Of a stretch of DNA of 64,000 nucleotides, positions 1 through 10,149 are shown piece after piece (positions within the stretch are counted from its first letter, which is position 1; every line of letters begins with the position of its first letter). The position numbers and the translations under genes were made by a program. Origin of the DNA: Capitulum mitella (taxonomy: Eukaryota; Arthropoda; Thecostraca; Pollicipedomorpha; Pollicipedidae); assembly GCA_030062745.1 (NCBI GenBank), contig CP099839.1:24789324-24853323 (forward strand), given 5' to 3'. The notes under the pieces were generated by a model. That model ran no database searches and was not told where the DNA came from. It worked only from the letters and a program-made list of their open reading frames with translations.

Positions 1-108
1 AAACGTTCCGTGCTAGGAACGTTTGTCATTACGACCATGGTGGTAACTTATAAACTAAGCTGGCTGTTGCAACAGCCAGCTAAGTTTCATGCTTAATTCA
101 AAAGCATG
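1..108. repeat. Cluster of three inverted repeats at the window edge
   Basis: Three fold-back sequences follow each other. Positions 1-9 and 16-24 are perfect 9-bp inverted arms around a 6-nt loop. Positions 52-87 form an 18+18 bp palindrome without spacer and with one mismatched pair. Positions 88-94 and about 102-108 are 7-bp arms. The cluster is cut by the window start, so it may be the end of a fold-back transposon. No gene overlaps it. Confidence 0.6.
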
Positions 109-3100
109 CAAATCGCAGGATGAACCCAATCTCCAAATCTCACCGAGTCTGTCGACAGCATAAACAATGGTTGATCCACTGCCTATGCCGATCTTCTGTT
201 TGTCCTGCGGACAATTGGCCATCGTCAATCAATCAAGGCACACTGACAACTGAACGAGCACAATGAAACAGGATACTGTAAAAAATGCGACAGAAATGTT
301 ATTGGCAAGGATAAAATACCTCTTTTCTACCAACAGAAAGATCGTTCCATACGCTTTTAACAAGCAAATATAAAACGAATTTGATGCGTTCAAAGGTGAC
401 GGTCGAAAAGGTAGGTCTCAGCAAGGGTTTGTTCACCAACGTATACCGTTTTATGCCATGATTACTTTTCTGCATCACAACATCTACCAGTCATATCTTT
501 CTGTCTTCCCAGAAACGCAAAAGTCGCCAAACTGCACGATGTTTGTCGATTAATACCCACCGCCAACCAAATATAATGAAATGAGCCATCTGTCGGCTAT
601 TCATAATCTAATCTTCACGACAGCAATGTAATGAATGATAACTATCTGCAAGCCCAGCATTACAAGCAAGCTGACATTGTAGAAGATTTGACAAACAATC
701 TGAACGAGGTCGTGTCAAGGCAAGAAGCAACTAAATTTTTTAACTCGCGACTTTTCTCTGTCGAGTAACTCCCTAGCCAAACTGTGCATCGTCGTCAAAT
801 TTTCAGCATCCCTCAGTACATCAATTTCGCACATTTTGATGATTTTTTCTTACCCACGTCATTCAAGGTCATACCAAAACGTCGTCATAAATACGATATG
901 TTTTATGATTTTGGCACCTTTCGAACTGTTTGATATCCAATATGTTGGTTATGCAAGATGGCTGACAATGTGCAGCATGCATTATGTCATAAGAGATCAA
1001 TGTGGACCACCTTTAACCTCACTTAAGTTCATCACAGGTCAGATATATATATAACTGCATCTTACGACATGAAACAGAGCCAATTTAAGTCATGCAACTA
1101 ATTGTGACAATCATTTCAATATTTTATGGCACGAAGGTGAGTATTCACAGGCATTTGACTGAGTTTTATGGTGACTGGACTTTGTAAACCACAGGCATGT
1201 AACTGACACGTAACTTATCTCTTAGAACCACATGACCTAGTTTGACCTGTGTCACAATTTTCCCAGATTGTCATATACTGGCATTCCACCCATCGCTTTT
1301 CACGTGTCTCAGCAATAGGTAGTCTGCAATGTCCTACATGTACGCAAAAGAACGTCGCACCTCAAACTGGTGTGATACTGACCTTTGGCATGACCTAAAA
1401 TATTGTATAAGGTCCAAAAATATGGCATCTGGTGTTGCACTGTCAAGGATAATCAGCTGCTGTTAAAAACCAGCCAAATCGTTCCATTGGTTTTGGGATT
1501 ATTCAGCAGTGACACCACACTACCCTTGCCTCAAGCGTGTACCAGATGAACAAATACCCCAGTAACTGCCAAGTAATCCGATAGTTCATGAAGTACATCG
1601 CTCCTTTCACTTTCTGGGAGGGGAGGGGCAGGGAAGGCATAAGGCGCTCTCACTCGGAAACTCGAAAAAAGGACAGATTTAGGTGATTCCATTGGCAATG
1701 GATTGCCCTCGGTAGTTTGACTCCTTTCCAGTTTGCGTCACGTCACAGGGAGACAGTCCATCAATTTTGGGAATGTTTTTTTTTGCATAAAAATCGGAGA
1801 TAACAAGTACCACTACCCTGCAGTTGAAATGCCTGTAAATGCATGCCAGATATACTACTATGTGCCTATCTGAAGAAAATGATGACAAAGATTGAACTAT
1901 ACCATGTCACACTAAAAGCCAAGCACTAACTAGTTTGAAGTATGATGAATATTATGCAAAACACTTTATAAACACCATAAAATAGCATGCTTTGAAGCAG
2001 TTGGCACCAGAAAATCCTCAAATAATTTGGGACTGTTTTTATGGCATTAACTGGCACTATTTTTGAGGAAAATCCAGTAACAGCTTCACCCATGATGACC
2101 TTATGCAAAGTAATGGCTGGTCTGCAATAATATATTCTGATATTATGGCACAAGCTGTACACAGGTATTCTGCAGGACCAGCATATCACTGAAAGTACTA
2201 TGTCCTAGAAAAAAGGAAAATCATCAGGGATCATCATCCTTGTGTGCTATGTTGGTGTGACTTTGAGCAGCCTTGACAATATTTTTTTTCAAATGTGCAG
2301 AACTGATGTACTGAGAGCAACTGAAAATCTAACAACACTATGTTGTGTGGTTGCAGTCATGTCACAGAGGAAAAGCAGGTAGCATTTAATCACAACCCCA
2401 GCAAGTTGTAGGTTAATACAGTTCTTTTGGTGCTACCTCAACAAATCTGTCAACAGCAATATGTGCTGCTTTCTTCTTTCCTTCTTCTACTGCAGTGTTC
2501 ATGGTTCTCAAAGAACCCCTGAAAATATTCCACTACTTAGATAAACCTTGTGGGCAGTCACATATACAAGCATTATGCCACAAATCACATCTCATTCACA
2601 AAAAGGATATTCTCCTTTGTTGCAACATGGCTGGGTTTAGCAAATCAAACTTTGCTTTCATTTTGGCCAGAATATATCTGGCAAGATACAGAGAAAATTA
2701 AAACAAAGCAATACTGTCAGCTTCAAACAACTGCACTACTTACAGGATTATCAATGGTCAATACAACATACTACAGTACTGCTGGAACTTTAAAAGTTGT
2801 CTTTTCAATGATGGTAAGCAAAGTCATTTGAGGTGACACAATGGCAGTTGATGAAAAGGACATGTGATCATGATTTGTACACAATGTAATGTAACATATG
2901 ACTAGCATAATGCATAGTAACAAAACAATGCAAAATTAGAGAACAACTTCAAGTGCACCTACCTGACTACTCTGAATACTACAACTGTAGGTAGCTTCCT
3001 TGCAATCACTGCCAGAACCATAGGATTTGGAAGTACAGGTTACTGCAAACAATGGGCAGATTAGCATTAACAGTGGGACAACACAACTTCAGGCTGGGTT

Positions 3101-4330
3101 GGCAGACATTTCATCAGTGGCACTGGTATGTCATCCTTACAGCTCCTGTTATCCAACACCAATCATACTCAGCTGCTTAACAACAGCAAACCTGACTTCA
3201 TCACCCCACTGGATCACCAAACCTGAAACTCTACATCTATACTATCTCCAAGAGGTTTATTCTGTGTTTCATGAGTTCATCATTCCTCCCCTGCAACACC
3301 CTGAACTATAATGTCTGCCTCTTAACGAGCACCATAGCATCATTCAGGACTCCTGCAACCATCCTGCTCATTGATGTCAATTATGGGTGACCCAGAAACC
3401 TTGTTTATGTTGAGTCCCACAATGAATTGCAGGAAGCACTGTTTTGTGCTGGCTTCAGCATTCATTCAAATCATCATTTTTATTGAGTCCTAGCATAAGT
3501 GAATTCATACTACCCAGTGCAGACAAGATCCACAAGTCACATGTCTCCTCCCCATGTTTCTGTCAAGGTCAGATAGCAGGCTTTTTGTATGTATGTAATG
3601 CATCTAAAATCCTCCCTTTAATGGCTCTTACAGATTAGCACCATTAACATACAGATCACCAATAAGACACTGAAAGCTATCAGACAATGATACAAATAAG
3701 ACAAAAAGGACACTGGTAAAACACTGCAAGCTACCTCGGTAGCAACCAACAACAAAAGATGAGGTTAAAAACGGAACGTTCAAACCATGGAGATGCTACT
3801 GCTTGCTTTGAACACCTAGGTCACTAACAGCACTCTTAAATGATGGCAATGACGTACTAACTAGTACTTGTACTAACACTAGTAGTACTAGTAAAAAACT
3901 CAGAAAACAATGAAAAAATTTAGCCGGTATGCAAAGGATTCCACAGGGTCTAGCGAGTACCAGAAAGGCTGTGACATGTTTACGATTTCTGATTATATGG
4001 CTTACTTGGTCTGACAAAAAAAAATTCGTATCGCGTCTCCGAGGTCGTTCATGGCAATGGAAGAAATAACAAACACTATAAATCCCTTAAATACATTTCT
4101 ACAATGATCTTTCACCTCAATAACAGTAAAAATGGGTTACCAGATACAGAGCGAAGTTCCGCTGTTTATCTGCAGAAGTCCGGCGTATAATGTCGCAAAG
4201 ATTTCCCGAAAAGTATTATTTTTTGATACTAGCTCGATTTGGAAACTCTTAAGAAATACCATATCATACATAGCGGCAAACTCGAACAAAGGGGCGCCAC
4301 TTCTGAATCACCAAAACAGACGCTGAGGCC
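109..4330. other. AT-rich intergenic stretch, no gene recognised
   Basis: Open frames here are short and scattered over all frames, with no recognisable domain and no exon-like GC or codon signal. An ACTAGT-rich, locally palindromic patch lies at about 3850-3893. This is probably intergenic or upstream sequence of the geminin gene. Confidence 0.5.
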
Positions 4331-4509
4331 TTGCGCCGAGGTAGGGTCCCGAGAGATATACGACTGGCCGAGAGCCTGTTTAGGGTCTTGGCCGAGACTT
4401 CGGGACGCGAACCGCTGTGTCGGAACGACTTTTGCTGTGGATTGTAGCGTGATCTAGAACTACAGCCCTAGAATCTACAGACAGAGTTTTGGTGCTAGAA
4501 ACGTGGCAG
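4331..4509 (+). promoter_or_regulatory. Possible 5' untranslated exon and promoter area of geminin
   Basis: The stretch is more GC- and CpG-rich than its surroundings and ends in a good donor, GGCAG followed by GTATGG at 4510. Spliced to the exon starting at 5618, its frame has a stop at 4450-4452 and no ATG afterwards. The ATG at 5633 would then be the first in-frame start. No transcription start was identified; only the donor and the base composition support the call. Confidence 0.3.
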
Positions 4510-4784
4510 GTATGGTCTTTCTCGTTTTTTTTTGTGTTAGACCCCAGTGCTGATTTTCGTAGAAGATTGCTTCAATCTTACTATATTCTGAACCGATGTA
4601 ACCTGATCCGGCCAGGATTTAGTATTCATCAGTAATGGCTACCAGCACGGGCAATGGAACCATGGGGCAGGGGCAGCTTCCCATCCCCTCTTTGGGTAAC
4701 ATTAAACAGAAACTCTGTGGCATTGCAGAGAAAAAATTTGGGCGCCGAATGACCCTGCAGTCGGTGTGCCCCTAAGCCCCAGTA

Positions 4785-4803
4785 ACCAACCAACCAACCA
4801 ACC
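4785..4803. repeat. Short (CCAA)n tract
   Basis: About five tandem AACC units lie shortly before the long AT microsatellite, in the region between the possible 5' exon and the first coding exon of geminin. Confidence 0.7.
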
Positions 4804-4875
4804 AGAGAAAAAATTAGGTAAAAATCATGTCACCCCATCTTCCACAGGGGTTCCACTGCACCTGCCTCAATATAA

Positions 4876-4979
<104 letters not shown>

Positions 4980-5420
4980 TGTGCCATATATGTAACACTA
5001 TATATATATATATGGTACTCATATGGTTCTGAACAGAATCAGTCCACTTATGACTAGCTTCAGATTGAAATCATTCACGTTTTAAAAAAAGCAATGGATC
5101 TAAATCAAGGCAGAAAAATGTGTTGTTTTTTGGTGTTGGAGCACACCAGGAAATGTGTACTGAAAAATGTTTTATGCTCCAGAAGTTTGATTTTGTGCTG
5201 CCATATCTTAACCAAAAACCATATCTTAACCATGTTGACAGGTTTTGAGCTCTGCAAGCAAATGGCTGCTTATTCAGTAAGAAGCAGGCTTGATGTCATA
5301 ACTGACTTACACCAGGAATGCGTACATAAATCAGTATTACTCTTTGCAAAATTTTGTGCTCCATAACAAAAATTGCACTCCAACACCAACAAGAAAAAAA
5401 TGAATTGCCAGCCCAGATGT

Positions 5421-5442
5421 GAATCAGAATTAATTCCCAGCT
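5421..5442 (-). repeat. Core of a dispersed repeat shared with 8733-8754
   Basis: The reverse complement of these 22 bases matches 8733-8754 at 21 of 22 positions (core AGCTGGGAATTAATTC). Similarity fades on both sides. The two copies are inverted relative to each other and flank the geminin coding exons. They are probably remnants of one repeat family. Confidence 0.6.
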
Positions 5443-5617
5443 CAGGAAGTCTGAAAGTGAATTGATTGACTAAGTGAAATGTGAATGAGGTACAAACTGA
5501 CACCTACCTATGTCATAATGGCATCTGTGTGATCACTATTTCTATGATGTTTTGGTGTGCAAGAGCTTGGATGTAGTTTAATCTGGAGAACTTAAAACAG
5601 CCTATTTGTATTTCCAG

Positions 5618-5749
5618 TTTGCGGCTAGAAAAATGAAGGAAATGCAGTGTCAGGATGAAAATGTAGTGCCAGAAATCAAGCAGAAGGGCAAAAATATGGG
5701 TGAGAAGTTTGCAGGAAGGGCACCTTTGTCAAATACAACTAACAAGCAG
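5618..5749 (+). CDS. GMNN: Geminin coding exon 1 (ATG at 5633, destruction box)
   Basis: A pyrimidine tract and CAG precede 5618, and the exon ends in AAGCAG followed by GTGAGT at 5750. The ATG at 5633 opens 39 codons that end in phase 0. Residues 29-37 read R-A-P-L-S-N-T-T-N, a match to the extended destruction box RxxLxxxxN recognised by APC/C. The five codons between acceptor and ATG are open, so a longer N-terminus is possible if an upstream exon supplies another ATG; the candidate exon at 4331-4509 does not. Codons are AT-rich, unlike exons 3 and 4. Confidence 0.85.
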
Positions 5750-8522
5750 GTGAGTCATTAGTATGATGCAATAGTTCACATCTTGATGAGCAGCAGTCAC
5801 ACAAAATCATGGGATTGATATATGCTTTGTGTCAGCATTTTGTTTTGAAAGACATTGTATGGCTGTTTCCTGGCCTACAGCCTATGACATTGTTGAATCC
5901 TATCCCAACAGTGCCAGGTGACATTCCAAACATAAGGAAATGTATATCAGGAATTTGCTGCTTTTTGTGTATTTTCATAGAACTGGGGTAATATATGCCA
6001 CTCTGAAAAAGCTATGTTTTTGTCGCCACTGATGAGTAGATTTTTGAAGTCTTTTTGTGTTTCTGGGGGGAAGAAGATTACTTTTGTGTTGACTCATTAG
6101 GAGCCTGGATTCTGACATATGCAACCATACTAGATGGCAAAATCACTCATCATTTCCATGTTTGCTCTGTTGTTCAGTGTGGAATGTCTGCTTTCTACAT
6201 GTTTTCCGAAGTTTTGCCATAATTTGGCTTAGTTTTTCATCTAGTCTTAAATGTGGACTTAAATTATTAAACATGTATGCCCAGTCCTCCATGTCTGGCA
6301 TACATGCCCAAGTACAGGATTTGCGGCACTTTTCAAAGGTTTTAGACGGTAACACATTGTCTACTCAAATTTTTTTGGACTGATGAAATCAGTGTCTGTA
6401 TTTTCAAATGGACAAAATGTTGCTGTGGACACTCATCCAACTGTCCCATTATAATAATGCTTTGTCATGAATTACATGGTTGGTCACACAGTCTGTTACC
6501 CATTCCAAGTAGCAATGTGATGCTTTCTTCTGTTGAGGTTGTACTTCTGCAAATAAATGTGAATGCATGCCATATAAACAATGCTCCTGATATTGGCCCA
6601 AGTACACTTGCCACACTGGTCATACACAAAGGTGCACTTTTCTTTGATTCTATTCTCATTTTCCATTTTTGGTCATCAGCATCAGGTCCCAAAAGTAGAA
6701 CTGTAGCTTTGTGTCCAAATATGCATGCTTCTTTCACTAGCTATACCTGGGTTAGTAAATTTCCCACTGGTCGCATTGAATGTCATTAGCATTGTTTTTT
6801 GCAGAGCCAGAAGTCGGAAAAGCGATCACGGAAGACGTCAGGCTCCAAATCCCAGTTGACTACACCTGGTGGAAGCATTGCTAGGAGATCAGCTTCAGGG
6901 CATCAAGGGTCAGTTTCTGCCTCTGTCGTTTGCACGTTATAAGTTCCATAAGGTTTATGACTGGTTTATGACACTAAGGTTTATATATTTGGATGATTTT
7001 GTTTGTATTCTGAAACGATCACACTGCGGTTTGATGAGGTGTATGCGAATTTTTGTTTTTTATGCCTATGTTGTATATCACCTTTTGTGCATATGTGACT
7101 TGTGTCATAAGGCGAGGACAAAAATATATCATTTCATACAATACCAGGAGGAAGCTTGGTTATTTCACTATATTGTTCTTGCTCCAAACGTTTTTGTCGC
7201 CCGCAAATGTATCGGCCGTATCATTTCCGGCTTGACAAAAATTCCAGTCCTCGAACAAGCAGAGTTGCCGAACGTTGTTTGACTGTTTTTTCTCGACACC
7301 GCAGGTTTGTTATTTTTGAAGACAAAAAGGAATCTGCCGATGGACGTCCTGGGCCGTCCAGGCCGACGGCCAACGTTCAGACGCAAACCGAATCTCCTGA
7401 CTACGACGCCGAGATGGCCGCGTCCGACCTGTGCGCCGGTGAGCTGCTGCTGTTACTCTGTCCGCCGGCCTGGCAGCTGGCGTCCCGCCTTGAGCTGCCG
7501 CAGCTTCTGGCGCGGTCGATCGGACCAGCTGATGGAGCTTCCTTGGTTCGGCCCACCTGGTTCAGTAACGGGCGGGATGTGAGCAGGACGTTTCCCTTTG
7601 GCCCGATCGTGGAATTGTCTGGTATTTTTATGTTAGATATCGGCCATAGGATTATAGCACATGCTCCTTCTTAGATCGGTTGCCCTCACCAAAGTAGAAA
7701 CATTAATTGCAGTCATTATTCATTCATCAACTGAGTCATTCAGAAACCATTCATGTTAAACCACTGGTCTCCTTGAGAAACATTGGAAACAAAACGTTTA
7801 AACAGAATCGTCCTTGCAGTACTTCATGGAAAACTAGGTTATTGCATAACGAGTAACGACGCGACGTTTTTCATTCAAGGGAAAGCGGAAGGACGTGACA
7901 AGTATAGAAACAGAACCACTCTGGACAGTTTGTTCTGAACGACCTAAGGTTTTGGTATTTTGTAAAAGACCTTGGAATTCCAAGCTGGGCCATGAAATTC
8001 GTTTATTTCTATTCTTTTACGTATACCTCAAAATCTTGTGCTAAAATACGACGAAAATTTTTGTCCACAGATACGCTCATAAAGGCCCATGTTAACAACG
8101 ATAAAATCAAAGGCCTGTTGATCAAAGAGAGACAAAAATAACCACTTTGTTTGGCAAGATTTGTTTTTGAGGTATGTGTTATTCTGAATGTGTCTGATGG
8201 TGTATGGTCTCGCTGTTTTGTTCATTGGCTGGTTGTACATCTGCGGCTGTACGGACGTCAGACAGTCTTCTGACCTATGTTCAGTCGCCGTGGACACTGC
8301 TGAGGCTGCTCTGCATGTCCGTCTCCCTGATATGTCGTCGCGTCCACAGAGGTGCCCAGCGACCAGTACTGGAGGCGTCTGGCCGCCAGCCGCCAGGAGG
8401 CGCTGGACTCGGCGCTGGCCGAGAACGAACAGCTGCACGAGCAGCTGGCGCAGCTGCAGGAGCATATCCGGCTGCTGGAGGAGGTGGCGCAGCGAGCCGA
8501 GGACGTGATGGCCAGCGTTCAG
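5633..8522 (+). CDS. GMNN: Geminin, DNA replication licensing inhibitor (span of four confident coding exons)
   Basis: Coding segments 5633-5749, 6805-6908, 7305-7438 and 8350-8522 join to 528 nt, 176 codons, with phases 0, 2 and 1 matching at each junction. Geminin is a nuclear dimeric coiled-coil protein that binds CDT1 and blocks MCM helicase loading, so origins fire once per cycle; APC/C destroys it at mitotic exit. In order the protein has a destruction box R-A-P-L-x-x-x-x-N (residues 29-37), a basic Lys/Arg stretch (about 42-49) that may be a nuclear signal, a low-complexity middle, and the coiled coil (about 124-176) with the family hallmarks Q-Y-W and A-L-x-x-A-L-x-E-N-x-x-L-H. GEMC1 and multicilin share this coil, but the short length and N-terminal D-box favour geminin. 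The C-terminal exon is not settled. Confidence 0.9.
6805..6908 (+). CDS. GMNN: Geminin coding exon 2 (basic, Ser-rich linker)
   Basis: The exon starts after a TTTTTTGCAG acceptor and ends in CAAGG followed by GTCAGT at 6909. Its 104 nt encode residues 40-73 and two bases of Gly74. It is rich in Ser, Lys and Arg (K-S-E-K-R-S-R-K near residue 42), a possible nuclear localisation signal. The phase-2 end is completed by the single G at 7305. There is no known domain here, as usual for the middle of geminin. Confidence 0.82.
7305..7438 (+). CDS. GMNN: Geminin coding exon 3 (acidic linker)
   Basis: A long T-rich tract and CGCAG precede the exon. It ends in GCCG followed by GTGAGC at 7439. It encodes residues 75-118, including F-V-I-F-E-D, V-Q-T-Q-T-E and an acidic stretch leading to the coiled coil. 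Phase 1 at the end joins the G to AG at 8350, giving Glu119. From this exon on the codons become strongly GC-ending. The open frame running on to 7674 in genomic sequence is intron read-through. Confidence 0.85.
8350..8522 (+). CDS. GMNN: Geminin coding exon 4 (coiled-coil, CDT1-binding core)
   Basis: The acceptor is GTCCACAG and the donor CAG followed by GTGGGC at 8523. Residues 119-176 open with E-V-P-S-D-Q-Y-W, the conserved entry to the geminin coil. Then come A-L-x-x-A-L-A-E-N-E-Q-L-H and regular Leu/Ile heptads to V-A-Q-R-A-E-D-V. In known geminins this helix dimerises and its N-terminal part contacts CDT1. From memory of the human protein, the stretch between the E-N-x-x-L-H motif and the E-V-A motif is seven residues shorter here, one heptad. 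Without splicing at 8523 the frame runs to a stop at 8580. Confidence 0.9.
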
Positions 8523-8732
8523 GTGGGCAGCTGCCTCTGGCTGGGGAGCCCTCTGCTGGCTGCCGGGGCGGGCTGTGAGTGACGGCTCAGCCGCAGTCGA
8601 AACGAACTGTGAAGTCCGTCATGGGCAAGCTAATGTTTGGTCATTTGTTTGTGTGGTTGTTATGTTGACTTGGTTATTTGTTTGGTTGTTATATGTTTGA
8701 CTCAGCGGTCGCCTGGGGTGCTTTATTCCCAC

Positions 8733-8754
8733 AGCTGGGAATTAATTCCGATTC
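8733..8754 (+). repeat. Core of a dispersed repeat shared with 5421-5442
   Basis: This is the forward copy of the AGCTGGGAATTAATTC repeat. The next 400 bases to about 9170 are rich in GATTC and GAATC words, including the palindrome CTGAATCGATTCAG near 9125. The area looks like degenerate repeat sequence within geminin's fourth intron or 3' region. No coding signal is seen between 8523 and 9686. Confidence 0.55.
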
Positions 8755-9686
8755 CGATTCTAAACACATGTGTTATAGAGTGATTCGATTCAGTTTTGAT
8801 TTGCTGTACATAATGTACAGTGTACATGTGTGTATACATGATAATATAAATAATTGGTCTGTTAGTAAGATTGACAGTGAAATGTGATAAGCACAATGAT
8901 AGATTTGTAGAGCAAAATCACGCAATTAAAGACTGAGTCTTATCAAGGTTGTTCGGGTGATGCAGATACTTCATCACCCCATTTCCTTTGTAAATTTTGT
9001 TTTGTAAATTTTAGTGAATTGACTGGTAAGTGGTTCTGTTGGCCAGTCAGCGATTCAATCCTGATTCTGATCCACTGCGGGTTTCAGATGAATCGATTCT
9101 GACTGGTTCACAGCAAAATGCTTGATTACTGAATCGATTCAGAATCAGTGAGAATCGATCCAGAATCCGGCACCAGCCTGTCAGGGGGACGCAGTTTTGA
9201 CCTTGTCGTGGTCACCCTCCAAGATCGTAACGGGCTGGGTGTACGCTGAGCCGCTGTCAACGAAGACAGACCATTTCCTTTGTTTTCGATCTCCAAAATG
9301 ACGAAGTTGAAGGTTCATGATTTACCTCGCTTTCCATTTTAGTTTTCCACCGCTCGTGACGTAACTGCGACGGATATCACGTTCACCCCTTGTCAGTTTG
9401 GCCTCGCAACCTCAATTGGTTTCCGTCACGAGAGAATGATGGGTGCTTGACATTTCAGCTTTCAAAAGCAAAAGCCTGTTGGCGTCCTCAGACGCCACAC
9501 CTTGTCTTTCCGAAAGACGGCCGTATTTCGGATGTCAGGCTGTTTTGCGCCGCGACCAGCACTGGTGTCCCAGCCGCCGCCCCGTGGGTTGGACGGCGCG
9601 ACTGGCCCTTTCCCCGTCCGTCCGCTGTTCGGCCTCGGCCGCGCCCGATCCGGCCTCCCGACTGACTCGGCCTTCCCGGTTTGCAG

Positions 9687-9722
9687 GAGTGGTCCGAGGA
9701 GCAGGGGACTGGGACCAGCTGA
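9687..9722 (+). CDS. Candidate terminal exon of geminin
   Basis: The acceptor CCTTCCCGGTTTGCAG is good, and the phase 0 left by exon 4 is met. The exon would add eleven residues, E-W-S-E-E-Q-G-T-G-T-S, then TGA at 9720-9722, for a 187-residue protein against about 209 in human. The acidic character suits a geminin tail, but eleven residues cannot be recognised by similarity. The competing choice is the open stretch at 9964-10072. No canonical AATAAA follows closely; AATACA near 9825 is a weak variant. Confidence 0.4.
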   Translation, partial: EWSEEQGTGTS

Positions 9723-9963
9723 AGAGCGGGGCTCCACCGCTGCGCTGATGTCGTAATTTCCGGACACTTCGCCAGAAGTCTGCGACCGTTTGGGATGCCT
9801 TGATACATTGTGCTCAGATGATGAATACACGCTGGCTTTTATATTCCTGTTATGTATTTCCCTTTAGGTCATCAACTTTGATTAGAACATGAATACTCTT
9901 TCAACGCGTGGTCATGAACAGTAACCTAATGATCTTAGTAACTCAATGCCTTGAGCGTCTCAG

Positions 9964-10072
9964 CATGTCAGTGCTTCCCGGCATTGGAAAGGGGGTAAAC
10001 TGCTCCTGCCAAAATTTGAGAGACTGACGGAGGCCCAGAGCGCGGCAAACGAGACGCCCGAGCTGATTCGGC
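9964..10072 (+). CDS. Exon-like open stretch, alternative geminin 3' exon or unrelated
   Basis: The acceptor-like GTCTCAG ends at 9963 and a weak donor, CGGCTG followed by GTGCAT, lies at 10073. The frame is open from 9955 to a stop near 10144 and would continue phase 0 from geminin exon 4. The translation includes K-F-E-R-L-T-E-A-Q and E-T-P-E-L-I-R-L, which looks helical. The other strand is also open, so the coding call is weak. Confidence 0.2.
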
Positions 10073-10149
10073 TGGTGCATGTCCGTCTCTTATTTTTTAC
10101 ATCTGTGCTTGTTTGCCGCGTCGACAGCCGTGGCTGGGGCCCAGGCTGA

